Positions 35,101-47,300 of a stretch of 64,000 nucleotides of DNA are shown here, piece after piece. The stretch lies in the NCBI GenBank assembly GCA_030248295.1, contig JASANH010001061.1, positions 620,001 through 684,000 of the forward strand, in the 5' to 3' direction. The first letter of the stretch is position 1; the number at the start of each line of letters is the position of its first letter. The notes beneath the pieces are model-generated. The model ran no database searches, had not been told where the DNA came from, and saw only the letters and a program-made list of their open reading frames with translations. A program made the translations under genes and the position numbers. This DNA is from Mesodorylaimus sp. YZB2_4 (lineage: Eukaryota; Nematoda; Enoplea; Dorylaimida; Dorylaimidae).

Positions 35101-37828
35101 ATATTCCGGCCGAAAATATCAAAACTATTTCTGGGCCTGCTCTGAACTGCAAATATTTTGGCGCATCTCTACATTTTTAAAAGCCCAACTAATAAGTCCC
35201 CGATTTTGGTGATTTGTCTCGAAAATTTTCAGAAAACTATGTTTTCAACGTTGATTTGAGACGACAGCATTAAATCGAGAAAAATGCCGCCCCAGCAGCC
35301 GAAAATTTTTTTGATATAAGCAATACTTCAGTATTGGCGGGAATTCAAATTTTAAAATATAATTCAATGGGCAAAAAATTGCATCGATTCCGCCAACCCA
35401 TGTTTCGCCATTTAAGCTCCCGACGTCTCATATTAACACTTACCGAAAAGAGGCAAAAGTACGGGGAAATTGTAGGGTAGAACAGTAAGAGTAACGCTGG
35501 TCATAGTCGACGAGGCTTTGATGTATGCGAACGGGGCGCCAGACTCGTTGGCTTTGCCACCACTGCCGAACACGTAACAATACCAACACACGTTCGGCTG
35601 CTTTCGTTCCAAAATGAACTGTGTCAACGGTGATGGCTCCAATTCGTACTTGTCATAGGGTAGATCTTGGGGAAATACTGGCTCCTGGGGTTCGCAGCGA
35701 AATCGAATAGTAGGATGCGCCGATCGTGGAGGCTGAAACAGAAGTCAGAAAATGATAAGATCCTGTTTTGCAGGCAGCACTGAACCAGCACACTCGTGGG
35801 GGATGTGACACATTACATAACTGATCGACCAGGACCCCTCCTGGTCGATCAGTACTGTGATGTAGTGTTCCTTAGCCCTCGAGTGCGCCTTATGGTGCTT
35901 GGCTATGGATAAAGTATGACATGACATGACCCCTCAGGAGGAGTTGCTAAGACGAACTGTAAAGATGACTGAAACATCAAAGGGACTGGTCTGACAAGAA
36001 ATCAGCATGAGTGCCTTGAGCTAACGTTATTACAACAACCCCCACAGGTTGATGTTTCAGGCATCTTCTTCCCGCCCAATGCACCCAAGACTACAGTACT
36101 CACCAACACATTCATATTATGATCAGGCCAGAAGGCCTCTGGCACCGGCCAATGACTGGCCGTATAATTCCTCGATCCCATTCCCCTCGCCACATAAATC
36201 ATACGCCTCGTTTTGGTCCAAGCAGGCTCGGGCGCCGGTGGAGACGGACTGGACGGCCGTGAACTCGGACTGTCCAACAAAGCAGTGACTACATCCAATT
36301 GATTGGAATTATTATTCGTCGATGTCAAATGATTATTTGTTCCCAATTTTGAATTTTGATGAAAATATCCATTTTCTAATATATTCGTTTTTGTGCGATC
36401 TAAATATTTTTTAATTAATTGGTAGCAAAATTTTACTAAAATTCAAACTAACCATCTTTTTCAACACCGACAAACGGAGGATCCGGACCAAACTTTTCGA
36501 AGCATACGACAACGCCACTTTGTATCTTCTGAACTAACGATTCCAAACATTGATTTACCATCTTTTGCGTTGTAACTGAATAAGATCGACCTAAATTATA
36601 ATAATTCAAATTATTATCACAAGAAAACCGAAAATTCCATAACTAACCTCCCGTTGCTTCGCAAATTGCATCAATGGGACTGGTATCTTGGGGCACAATG
36701 GTCAGACCAGTTGACTGAGCACCTTTCGGCGGGTGACCAGAAAGCCTTAGAACCAGTGCAAAAACACGATGATCCCAACGAAACGGTTCAGTCACCAATT
36801 CACTTCCGGGTAATTGAGACGGAGTAATTTCGACCACCTAAAAATGTGTTTTAAAAAAATTGTTTTCGTGTTTTATCGAGAAAAACTACGCACTTGTTTG
36901 ACAGTTCCGCTGGGATGAGTCAAACAGCCGCCATCCGTTATGACGATGACGGCAGCTGGCTCGAGCCAATGCGGGAAGCGTCCAGCGCCGAAATTATCGA
37001 TCAAGGTTTGTAAACGATTGACATTGAGATAATGCAAAGAATTACTCAATGCATTACCCATCGTCGTAATACCAGTAGCTTTCAAATTTTTTAATTCCTG
37101 CATAAAAACTAATTGAGTTTCTCGCCAGCCAGCCTGAAACGGAACAAAATCGGAACATATTTCCATAAAATCGATAAAGGAATGTTTTTCGAACAAGAAT
37201 TTGAATTTTCAAACCCGAAAAATTTAAATTTTCGCAAATCAAATGCTGTATTTACACACAAAAAAGGTGAAATTTCGAATACAAACCTTGATATTTTTTG
37301 GCGGTTCTTCGAAACTCATCAACATATATCGATCTCCTCCTCGTGCTGTTGGATCTCTTGCACGAAACTAAAAAGAAAAAAGAGATTAGTTCTACTCCAA
37401 AAAAATTTTCCATGAACAAATCCTATTACAAATAAAAAAATATTTACAAACGCCGATTATTCGCATCGGATCCGAAGAGGAGGCGAACCGTTGCCGGTTC
37501 GCAAACTGGCCAAATTGCCATATACAGGCGCTTCTATCCTTCATGAGAATATTGTCTCCTTTCTCCAATATTTCAAAATTTCAATCCCTTTTCAGGGGAA
37601 GGAAGTATTTCTCAATTCAGAGAGCGCCTTGTAGCAGACACCGTCGCAACGTTCACACTCACACTCTCCCGATAACAAACCATGGCGGCCGCCATCTTGG
37701 CTACAGTAGGATGTTACCTTGAGAAACGTATCGACCGCGCCTTTGGCTAAATCTAAAAAGCTCGGCCCAATGTACGTTCTTTGATTCATGGAAGCGCTCG
37801 TATCTATTAAAAACACAATTATCGTCAT
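32162..37828 (-). CDS. INTS6: Integrator complex subunit 6
   Basis: The ATG at 37828 starts MTIIVFLIDTSASMNQRTYI, the von Willebrand A domain of INTS6 with its DxSxS metal-binding loop. Following exons keep the family order: FRARDPTARGGDRYMLMSFE, LKNLKATGITTMGNAL, FRWDHRVFALVLRL, HWPVPEAFWPDHN, KYELEPSPLTQFILERK, LPYNFPVLLPLFG, YIRSLPPYYV, then LPIGIMGNYQDYLRLM and FGNPFKVDKR. The terminal exon encodes a helical C-terminal region ending at 32162. Integrator is the nuclear complex that cleaves snRNA 3' ends and terminates paused Pol II; INTS6 helps recruit PP2A. The gene has a long serine/alanine-rich insertion near 32.6-33.1 kb. A 1.44-kb intron (35443-34007) contains complex foldback repeats, unlike the roughly 50-base introns elsewhere in the gene. 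Confidence 0.95.
34035..34980. repeat. Foldback-type element with TTGCGCC subrepeats in an INTS6 intron
   Basis: The left end (34035-34165) has about eight degenerate copies of (G/A)TTGCGCCGTTT spaced 14-18 bases apart. The right end (34850-34980) has the reverse complement (AGCGGCGCAA, ACGGCGCAATC, ACAGCGCAAAT). Between them are GGATCGG/CCGATCC runs at 34245-34260 and 34500-34570 and a 43-base palindrome. There is no coding capacity. The arrangement resembles foldback transposons with short tandem repeats in their arms. Confidence 0.6.
34597..34639. repeat. Perfect 43-base palindrome
   Basis: Two 21-base arms, starting ATTCGTGATCAGTGCTCATA at the left and ending TATGAGCACTGATCACGAAT at the right, are exact complements around a single central base. 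As RNA it would form an uninterrupted hairpin with almost no loop. It lies in the long INTS6 intron inside the larger foldback element. Confidence 0.95.
35334..35353 (+). promoter_or_regulatory. E2F/CHR-like composite site (intronic)
   Basis: TTGGCGGGAATTCAAATTTT is the fullest match in the window to the recurrent composite motif, E2F core plus TTCAAA. It lies about 90 bases downstream of the donor that opens the long INTS6 intron. Confidence 0.35.
35820..35853. repeat. Inverted repeat, 15-base perfect arms
   Basis: ACTGATCGACCAGGA and TCCTGGTCGATCAGT are exact complements around CCCC. The hairpin directly abuts the SINE 3' fragment at 35854-35930, in an INTS6 intron. Confidence 0.9.
35854..35930 (+). 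repeat. 3' part of the tRNA-derived SINE
   Basis: The order TTCCTTAGCCCTCGAGTGCG, GGCTATGGATAAAGTATGAC and the tail ATGACATGAC matches the downstream half of the full SINE copies. The tail of TGACA repeats suggests the SINE's natural 3' end. The tRNA-like head is missing; a perfect hairpin lies in its place. Confidence 0.65.
37688..37700 (-). promoter_or_regulatory. YY1-like element in INTS6 intron 1
   Basis: On the minus strand this reads CCAAGATGGCGGC, matching the YY1 consensus AAGATGGCGGC common just downstream of housekeeping-gene starts. It lies 130 bases downstream of the INTS6 ATG, in intron 1, and is part of a palindromic CCATGGCGGCCGCCATCTTGG. Similar GGCCGCCAT words occur near 5480 and 31625. 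Confidence 0.4.
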
Positions 37829-38382
37829 TGCCGATGCCTGTTTTGCCGTTTGTAACTACACGATCGCCGTCAAATAATTTTTCACCATCGCCGCCGCACC
37901 CGAACGCAACAAAACAGACACTGAAGCCAGCCCAGATGCAACCACCTTTCCCTTCTCGCTCCGCCTACTCGCTAGACGGCGCTCCCGACGCAAGTGCGCC
38001 ATCAGCTGGTGACGTGCCAATATCGATCCGCAGAGGGCGTGGCTTCCACATGAGCGCACTTAAATCTCTCGTGATTAGTCGATTTTTAACATTCAGATTC
38101 ACTGTTTGATCTTTTTGATAAATTTTGACTTTAAGAACACCGTAATGGGAAAAATAAACAAAGATCATAATTTTCAGCGTTTTTTCATATGTTTCACGCT
38201 CATTAAAGCAGTTTTACAACGATCAATCATATTGATCCTTAACCTAATTTTACCGCCAAAAAGTTCGATCGAACCAAAAAATTCGATTTGGTCTTTCTTT
38301 TTTGGATTTCATCAAACGGTTATCGTGATTCGACACAGAAAAGTATCTAAGATTTATAAAATTTCCAAAAAATTCAATCAAT
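37829..38382. promoter_or_regulatory. Bidirectional promoter interval, INTS6 / MED14
   Basis: 554 bases separate the start codons of two divergent genes, so both promoters and 5' UTRs must lie here, unless upstream untranslated exons overlap. No TATA box at a convincing distance is seen. The half next to INTS6 is GC-richer, the half next to MED14 AT-rich. Core elements were not assigned. Confidence 0.6.
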
Positions 38383-41300
38383 ATGAGTGACGACGAAGAA
38401 ATTTGCGATGGGCCGAACAGTGCAGGTGGAACGATGGCAATAACGCGATCGCAAATTTTCTCTTTGCCTCAACCACCACCAAATCAAGGCCCTCCATCGA
38501 TTTCGTTAGCTTACTTGCTCGATTTTGCTGTCCAAAGAACCTTCCAGGAGTTGACAATCTTGTCCGAATTGTAAGTGCGAATTTTTATGTTTTCTTGATG
38601 TTTGTTAACTTTTTTTTGCAAATCGGCAATTTTTGTTGCATTTCGCATTTTTGCGCATTTATATGTATCACATTTGCATGAGCGTGCCTTGATTAATATT
38701 GAGAAATTGTTCTTTTCCGATAAATCTGTCATATGCCTACGTGAAATCCCTGGTTTTTCGGTGTATTTTTGTCTTTTTCTAAATCTTTTCGAAAGTGTAT
38801 TGACCCCTGAAATGGGCCAGAATATCCTCATATAATCTCTTTGTTTTCTAGGCTCCCGAAAAAGAGCGACATGGACAGGTAAGATCGGTTAGTTTCCCTT
38901 GAATCGATCGATTCTAGTCTTGATTTCTATTTAGAAAAATCAGTATCGTCCTATTCGCGCATTCCACTCGACAATTATTCATCCGATTATTGTCCGTTGT
39001 CAAATGGGCAAAAAGTGCTGGAAAAGTTGATCTATGCACGGTAAAATAACTTTCTCTTTCGATTTCAATTCTAGATTTCAACTTATTTTTCAGGGTATAA
39101 CTTTTTTCCTCGATCAACAAGCTTCGATTTTCGTGGAAGCTGCAGATCGTCTATTTCAATTATCGCGGGAAATCTTGCCGCAAGCGAGGTCAGACTGAAT
39201 GGCTCTCGTAACATTTTGAAGGAAAATTAACGCTGTTCTTTAGACTACCCGCCTTTCAAATTCCAGCCGCCGTCGACGTATTGGTCTTAGGCTCGTATCC
39301 GAGATTACCAGCTTGCATAAAGGTTTGTGTCTTTTATTTGAATTTCCCGCCAATTTAATTATATTAATACACACAGGTTCAAATCCACTTTACACTTCCT
39401 GAATATGTTTACAGCGGGCGGATATGCCGTTACTGAAGGCATGATTTGATCAGCCGTGTAAAAATCGGTTGGCTGCAAGTTAATTGAATTGGCGGGAATT
39501 TAAATTTAAAAAATTTCACTTCTCGGCTTTGAATGGTCCAATACTCGTTTTAGACTCGATTCGTGCCAGATGACTCGATAACTTTGAAAGAACAAGCTTG
39601 CGTTTTGCGCCGATTAAATCAAGTTATCCAACATCGATTAATATTTGCTAACGTACCATTGCCGCCGAGGATGCAAAATTTTATTATTCGAAATGGAATG
39701 GTTGGTTTCACTAAAATTTTTAACAAATTTTATCGATTCCTAGGATTTTCTGGATTCTTTAGGTAACATTTTCGGTTCCCGGCGAGTTCGAAGCATCATT
39801 GACCTTATTAGGAGAAGATGCCAATTTGGCTTGGTCTTTACTTAATATTAAAATTTTGGCCGAAGATTACGAAATTGGAGAAGGCACTGATTTGGTTCAT
39901 CCGTTTCAAGTGCATTATTTGCACGAATTGGTGGAGGCCAGGTGAGAGTTGATTGTGGGCTGGACAGGAAATAGGGAAGGTGTTCGGCGACCAGGGTCTG
40001 CGAATGTCCAGTCAGTATTACCGCTAGGAAATCGGGTCTGGTCACTTTGGTGCATTGGATTGGCACAGGCAACATGGCACTGTTGGCAGCACTGTGGCGC
40101 AATAACCATGTTTGAATTTGCAGGATGCTAGCATCGGAGAACCCGATCACGGACCTGTACGATGTGCTGCACGCTTTCTGCGTCAATTTGCATTTGGATA
40201 TTTTATTTTGTCAAGCATCGAAATTCATTCACGATCGAATGATCGAGCACGTGAGTGTGGACGAGTACGTGCAAGGCGCCAAGCTGGTACTGACCTATTG
40301 GAAGAGCGTGTCGAAGCGGGCGGGCTTGGGGCACGGTGTATTGGCCGCGGCTCATCAATCCAATTTGCCCGGCTTCAATTACAAGTTGGTGGTGCAGGTG
40401 GATGTGAGCGAGAAGAAGAGGATGTTGCGCGTGTCGCACGTGCCCAGCGCCGATGTGCGACTACCGACATTGGACGATTACGAGGGAACGAAAGAAGGCA
40501 AGTTGAATATTGAGAATTTATTGTGCGATACGATCGTGATTCGTATTCGACATCGATTGGCTCAATTGAAGCAACGGATGGACGATGTGATGGTCAGGGA
40601 TTCGAGGATTGTTGGCAAGGTGCCCACCTTGGAGATCCCCCTGTTGGAGCCGTGGATCGAATCGGAGAAATTGAATGTCTCCATTAATTTATTTACTGGA
40701 CATTTCGTGTGCTCGGTAGTCATGCTTGGTAAGGGGGGAGGGTGTGGTGTGCGACGAATGGGTGGTGGACTTTGTAGTCTCGTTTCAGGCAAGGTACGCA
40801 TATTGGTGGAGATGGAGAGATTGTTGAATCTGGCTCAGTGGCATAAAATTGGCGACAAGGTTCGGGATCTCAAGTAAGTGCGGACTGGACTAGAGGGGGG
40901 GGGGTCGATGAGCTTGGGACGTGGATATTATTTTAGGATGACACTGTTGATGGAACGTTGCCGGAAGACGGTGGTGGGCCTGCCCGTGGTCATTGCCGAT
41001 TCTGTACCCTTGTTGCCCAATTCGACAACTTTGCGATTTTTGTCCCCGAATCGATTACTTTTGCGATTCAGTCGTCACGATGCCTATTACTTGGTAAGGA
41101 GGGCGGGTGTTTGAGACTTTGTCACCTTGGCATTGCATGCGGTAAGGAAGGTTGGGGGCTGATCCGATCAGTGACCACACAAGAATCGATCGATGATAAA
41201 GGATGAAACGAAAAGGTGGTGGGAAGATGGTTTCGGCTCTGTTGCTCTGTCAGCTTACTTAAGGGATGTTGCTCACAACAAAGTCTAGAAATCAGTTGCC

Positions 41301-44300
41301 CGAAGATGGTTTCAGGTCAGCTCTGCCAGCTGACCTGAAGGGTGTTGCTCACAACAAAGTCTAGAAATCAGTTGCCCGAAACCATCTTCTCAACAGAAGG
41401 GGTGTCAAGTCGTGGGTAAGTTCACAATTGCTGACTCGTATAGCACTGTGATAGTGTCCCTCCCGGGAGTATTGCGGGGTGCCCACCCCATGGCCGTGTT
41501 GCCATAATGTGTCAGAGGGAGAAGGAAAAGAAGTATTATTAGTTAATGGAAGGACCATTCATATATGATACTTGAACAACATCCCTGGAAAATTAGTTTT
41601 TCATAGAAATCCAAGGCGGGAGGTAAATACTTTAAAGCAACCCTTTTTGGCACTTCGAAACCTCATGGAAGCGCGACCATAGGGTGGGCACCCCACATTA
41701 CTCCTGGGAGGGAAACTATCACAGTACTATAGGATTCAGCAAAGGTGAACGTACCCACGACTTGACACCCCTTCTGTTGGGAAGATGGTTTCGGGCGACT
41801 GATTTCTAGACCAACATCCTTTAGGTCAGCTGGCGGGGCAAGAGAGCGAAACCATCTTCCCCACACCTTCTCGGATGGTTGTCGTCGTGGGCGTGCTAGC
41901 AAGGGGCCTTCAAGGACCCAACACTGGTGAAACGCGGTAGCGATTCAGTGAGGGCCGTTTTTGAGGTCGACGGTATGGGCTATTCGCAATCCCAGTATTG
42001 TCTCGATTGCAGGTTGTGGAATTCTTGACCGATGGGCAGTACGATTGTAGAATGCGTTATTTTCTGTTGTCCACTTCGTCGATGGCATCGGAAAAGAATC
42101 GAGAAACGTCGGGTGTCTGCGAATTTATCAAGTAAGATATTTGAAATAGCTGAAAAAAGCGATAGGCCTGGATCCAGATTCCGATCGCGACGTTTAGGCG
42201 AGGGGATTCTTTGAATGCAGGCCAAGGCGGGAGGCCAGTCTGTTTATCGTAGGCTGTATCAGACCTCTGCGCAATTGATGGGTTGGGAGGACAGCTGGCG
42301 GGCTAATCTACTCTACGTTTGGGGGTGTGTCGATATTGCGGTTTATGATTGATCATCGGAAACAGAAGTTTCAGAGATCCTGTGTGACTGAAAAGTGGGC
42401 TTTAATAAGGAAAAGAACCTCGTACGCAAAAAGCAGACAAATGCAAAAAATCCTGTCCCGACCTATCGCTACTGAGAAAAAGGAAAATAGAAAATTTATG
42501 TTTCAGGCCACTTAAATTATTGGGATTGGATGCGGATTTGTGTAGCACGTTGGAGCCGGCGAGCAAAGTAAGTGTTGACCGGGGATTGCACTTTTTATTC
42601 TGGAAATATAACTTGGTCTGAAACTATATTTTACTCGTGGAGGTTTGTGTCTGAAACTATAATTTACCCGACTTTGCCACACTCGCATGGCAAGTGCGTA
42701 TCTCTTCCTATCTTTTGCACCGACACCAACCTGCCTTTTGCACCGACCTGTTTCACCTGCACCTGGTCGGTGAAACAGTTGGCTGATGTCACAACAATGC
42801 ATGGTTTGTAAAATATAGTTTCAGGTGGGTAGAAGAAACCGTGCAGTGTAAACATGGTTTCTGTTTGCGGCACAAACTGCGTAAGAGTGGTGGGTAAAAT
42901 ATAGTTTCAGATTTTGTGTTTCATCGAATGCGTAAAATGAGGTTTCGGGTAGGTGTGCCGCACTAATTGCGAGGATGTGTAAAATAAAGCTTCAGGTTAT
43001 GGCGCGAAATTGTATTTTTCATGTTTAAATGATGGAAGATACGATTCTGGCTCGTTTTAGGTTGCGAAACGGGAATCGCATATTTTATCGGATTTAGCTT
43101 CGATGATAACCAAGTGCGATCAAAGGATACCATTCATATTACTTTGTGAAGAGTTCGATCGAAAAGGTGTGAAATATCAGTCGTTGCGCGAAGAAGACGG
43201 AGTGGCGTGCGAAGTTTTGAATGTGTTGGGGTAAGTTTGGGTGTTCGATAGAGACCACGCGGGGATGCATGCCTGAAGTGTTTGAGGGCGTAGCTCTCTA
43301 CAGCGATCAGGGCAGCCCTTGATGTGGTTCATTATTTATAGATTTACGAAGATATCGGATGCGATGGACAAGCGATTGGTGGACTCGTTGTGGGCCAATT
43401 CTGTGGTCAGTTTATCGGGTCGATTATTGCATGATCGGAATCGATTGCATTGGACGTTCGAATTGATCACGTGCAACATACCGTTGATGGGCGTGCATCA
43501 AAGGAATAGTTACGCCCGGGACGGCGAGTCGTTCACGCGTGTGACTGTATTGAATACGGCCGTGTCGACCGATGGGGCGGCCAAGTGCGCCGACGAATTG
43601 ACGAATGCTGTATGCGCTTTTGGACGATTCTACGATTTGATCGTTCGATTTGCTCCGATTTATAAAAAAGAAATGCACGAATATTGTCAAGTCATTAGTT
43701 TAAGTATTAATCGATTGGTTTTATCGTACGGACCGGAAGCCAAGGAATTTTTCGTCATGTTACAATGGAGGCAGCAAGAATCGAGTTTTCATTTATCGTT
43801 CGGTTCGCATTTGGCCAGCGGCGGCGGCGGGAGGGGGGAGATGGAGAGCGAGGAGGAGACTAGACGATTCGAGAACGTGTCGGAGAATCCGCACACTTTG
43901 TTGGCCAGTTTCATTCAATCGACGTTCAACGAGAAACGGGATCTGGCCTATTTGATGCAGTACCTGAGCGACACGATCGACCCGTTGTTGGCCTTGCATC
44001 GATTGCCCCAGTGGCCGACGGTGGGCGTGGGCGAGAATCAGTCGCAGCCGGTCGGCTATGGTCATTTGTTCGCCCTGCTGCCCATCAGCGACACGGTGGT
44101 TCGAGTCATGTACAAGTGGCACGTGTGTTTCGAAGTGGAGATGGTGGCCAATGGGGAAGTGGTGGTCAGGGATTGCGCCCCAACTGCCACCCAACCATCG
44201 GCTTGGAAGAGTGCCGCCAAGTTTATGCCCATTGTTGGATTCAAGGTTAGTGGGGTCTGTCCTGTTATTGAGGGGTTGAAAGGAACGGGTCTGAACGTGC

Positions 44301-47300
44301 TTTTCTCAGGGGTGACCTTTGAAAGGTGCAATGCATAGGCCTGTCTGGTGGGGTCTAGGCTACCCTCAGCTCATCACTGCTTGCTGAGTGATGCTGCTGG
44401 TTTGCTTCGCCTTATGCGAGGCGAGTGGGAGTGATAGAGTGATATGTGGATGGGGTGGTGGGTTGGAGAGCATATGGGGCCCGAGCAGTATCTATGGCTA
44501 ACTGTTTTATGAAAGGAGAGAATAGGCTATGTCGCACCTTATCAATACCCATGCACATATGTACAGCGCACTCGAGTGCTAGGAACACAAACTGACAATC
44601 ATTTTTGACCCAGGTGGGAGTCGAACGCTCCCCTGTAAGTGCGCACCTAGCGTGACAGGCAGACGTCTACCGCTAGGCCATGGGCAAATGGGCTGTGGGG
44701 AAATATTGTCGCTGGTTTTTTCAGTCCTACTTCGAAATGCACGAACGCGTAGCTGGGTCGATTTTGACTTGTGTGACGCCAATTCAAGCGCCGGGCAGTG
44801 TGGCCAATTCGACGACGAGCGGGAGCCCGCAGCGACAGCGTACGCAACAAGAAGGCGGCGAAAAAATGACTGGATCGCCCTTGAAGGTATGTAAGGGGGT
44901 TATGCAAAACACTTTGGTCGTGTACCCACAGATTGCCCATGTTGTGCATTGAGAGACACTTGGAGCTAAGATGCGTCCCTAACTCTGACTGGTGGCAGTG
45001 GGAGAGGGTGCGGCTCACCAAGGTTGGTGCAAGCCCACAGCGGATGAAACATTAACCCAGCCAGGGGCATTGATGATGCTCTGCCGTTGGAGGGTCACTG
45101 GTCGTCGAACTGAAAATCTGTGTCATTCCACGTCAGAACACTATGTTTGGTCGATTGATGGCCTTATATCGTGCTGGCTGTCTAGTTATCAACTGCATGT
45201 GGTGATGAACTAGAGGCAGTGACTGGAGCACTGGAGCTCTCCAAAACCACCGAGTCCCGACCTAGTCCATGGCTGGTAAATCATCCTAGCGGGCGACGCT
45301 CTCAGCTGCAGCGTTAGCCAGACGAGCTTGTGCAGGTATAACCTGTCTGGTGGGTATAGTATGGTCGTTAGTAGAGATGCCAGAGCCCTAGGGCTTTTTG
45401 AGGCTGGAGGAGACACTGAAGGGTCTGCGAACTTCGCCAGACCCGTACAGAGTAAACTGTCACACACGCCTTCCGTGCAACACTGAGGCACTGAGGGAAG
45501 TGGCCCCTGCTGTAGTTTGCAGAGACTTCGTCTTAGGTGGATTGGATATGCTAATTTGAATAAGCTTATTTTAGATGCGACCGGAGAGTGTGAAGACGGC
45601 ATCGCCAGCGCCCTCCTACCCGGCACCATCGCCTGCTGGTGTCATGGTGGCGCCGAGTCCTTTGTCAGCTTCGACGCCCGCCGTTGGCCAAAGTTCATCC
45701 ATGCAACAGCACGGTCCACCGTCGCAAGGTCCGATGACCCCGTCGCCAGCGCCGGCCAATTTCGCGGGTCTTCTGACCCCGTCGCCAGCGGCCGGACCAG
45801 CATCGAATGCGGGCATGTTGATGACACCATCGCCAGCACCGTTCGCCAATTTACAGAGTCCCGCACCGGCGGCCGCCCAGTCGGTGAGCAGTAGTGGCAG
45901 TGCAGCGGCCAACACAGCTCCCCCATTGTCGCCGGCTGGACCCGAACCGTCGCCCCTCTCCTTCGTCAAATCGTTCGCAGAGGCATCGGGTAAGACAATG
46001 TGGAGATTGGTTAGTGAAATAGTTGGAGATTTTTTATATTTTCAGCTGCTGCGGGGGAAAATAAAGGCAATGGAGGAGAGTTCAGTTCGTGGGGAGAATT
46101 CTCGAATGTGCCCGCCATGACGCCAGTTACCAGTGCAGGTATGTCCGGGGGGGGGGACTGGGCGTGTTCTGGACGTGGATTATTTCAGCCCCCATCACAT
46201 TGGACGCGTTGCCAGTATCGATTCCGTCCTTAACTGCGCCCGTGATGGCCACGACGCCCCCGTCTGCCAGTGGCCCATCGCCCTCGACGAGCGAGGATTG
46301 GACCCCGTCGTCGGAAGCGTTCATTGTTAGCCACGCTGCGTTCCGGGCGGCTTGTTCTTGCGGTCACGATGGAAAGAATTCGTTGAAAGAGTATTTAGCC
46401 TCCGTATCGACTTTGGAGAAATTTTCGAAACAATTGAATTCGGTATGGAATTTAGTGAAAAACTTTTAAAAAGTTTAAAAAATGTTTTTCTAGTTTTCTT
46501 CGAGTTCGGCGAGCGGGCCGGGTCAGGCGAATTCGAAAGTGGGAACGTTGGAAGTGAAGATTTATCTGGACGATAGGCGTATGAATAGTTTGTTGATGAA
46601 AGTGGCCAATAGTGTGGGTAAGTGTGGCGGTGTCAATTCTCCATGGAGAGGGCGAGGCAATGGGATTGAGGACTGTTGTCACTAGTGTTATCGAAAGGGA
46701 GTGTCCCACCTGAGAGAGTTGACTGCGAGGTGGGGATGCACTGTAGGACTGGCTGAATGGTGGACTAACTTGTGTGTGTGGCGGAGGATTGACCCCGACA
46801 ACTGTTCCGTATCACCACAGCATAGACGATTGGCCCAACATTCGCCCCCGCACAACGCAGGGCGTTTTTGGCGAAGGAGTAGATTAGCTATTGCATTGAA
46901 ACGAGACAAAATGAATGAGACATGCGAAGAGCTGTTGATTTTGAAGTTGTAGTAGGAATCGAAAGTAGTCGGCAGTAGTCTCCATGAAAGTCAGGGTTTG
47001 GACAATGTGCACAATTTGATTTAGAAAATGGGGACAATTGGACCGAGGAGGACATGCGGGTGATGGAGCAATATTTCGCCGAATTCGTGGCCCCTATACA
47101 ACATCAGCACGCTATCGCAGCCTTCGTACGATTTTTGACATTTAGCAGGCACGTGAACGCGGGTGCGCCTAAAAGTCTGGTCGCGTTGATGCGTAATCAG
47201 CTGGTAAGTATGTAAGGTGCTTGAGAGTGGGTGGGTGTGCTAGCTGGCTACAGTCGACTTCGGATAATTGCAACCGCTCAGGAAGCCAGAAAAGGCTGCA

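Noticed and set aside
20696-37828. Nematode-style operon of INTS6, BET and ADAM17 genes
   Set aside because: The genes share a strand, but gaps of about 0.7-1.0 kb exceed the usual roughly 100 bases and no trans-splice evidence is available.
44590-44690. Candidate functional tRNA gene
   Set aside because: Box A and box B are present, but the acceptor stem does not pair, and the same body follows in other copies, so it is a SINE.
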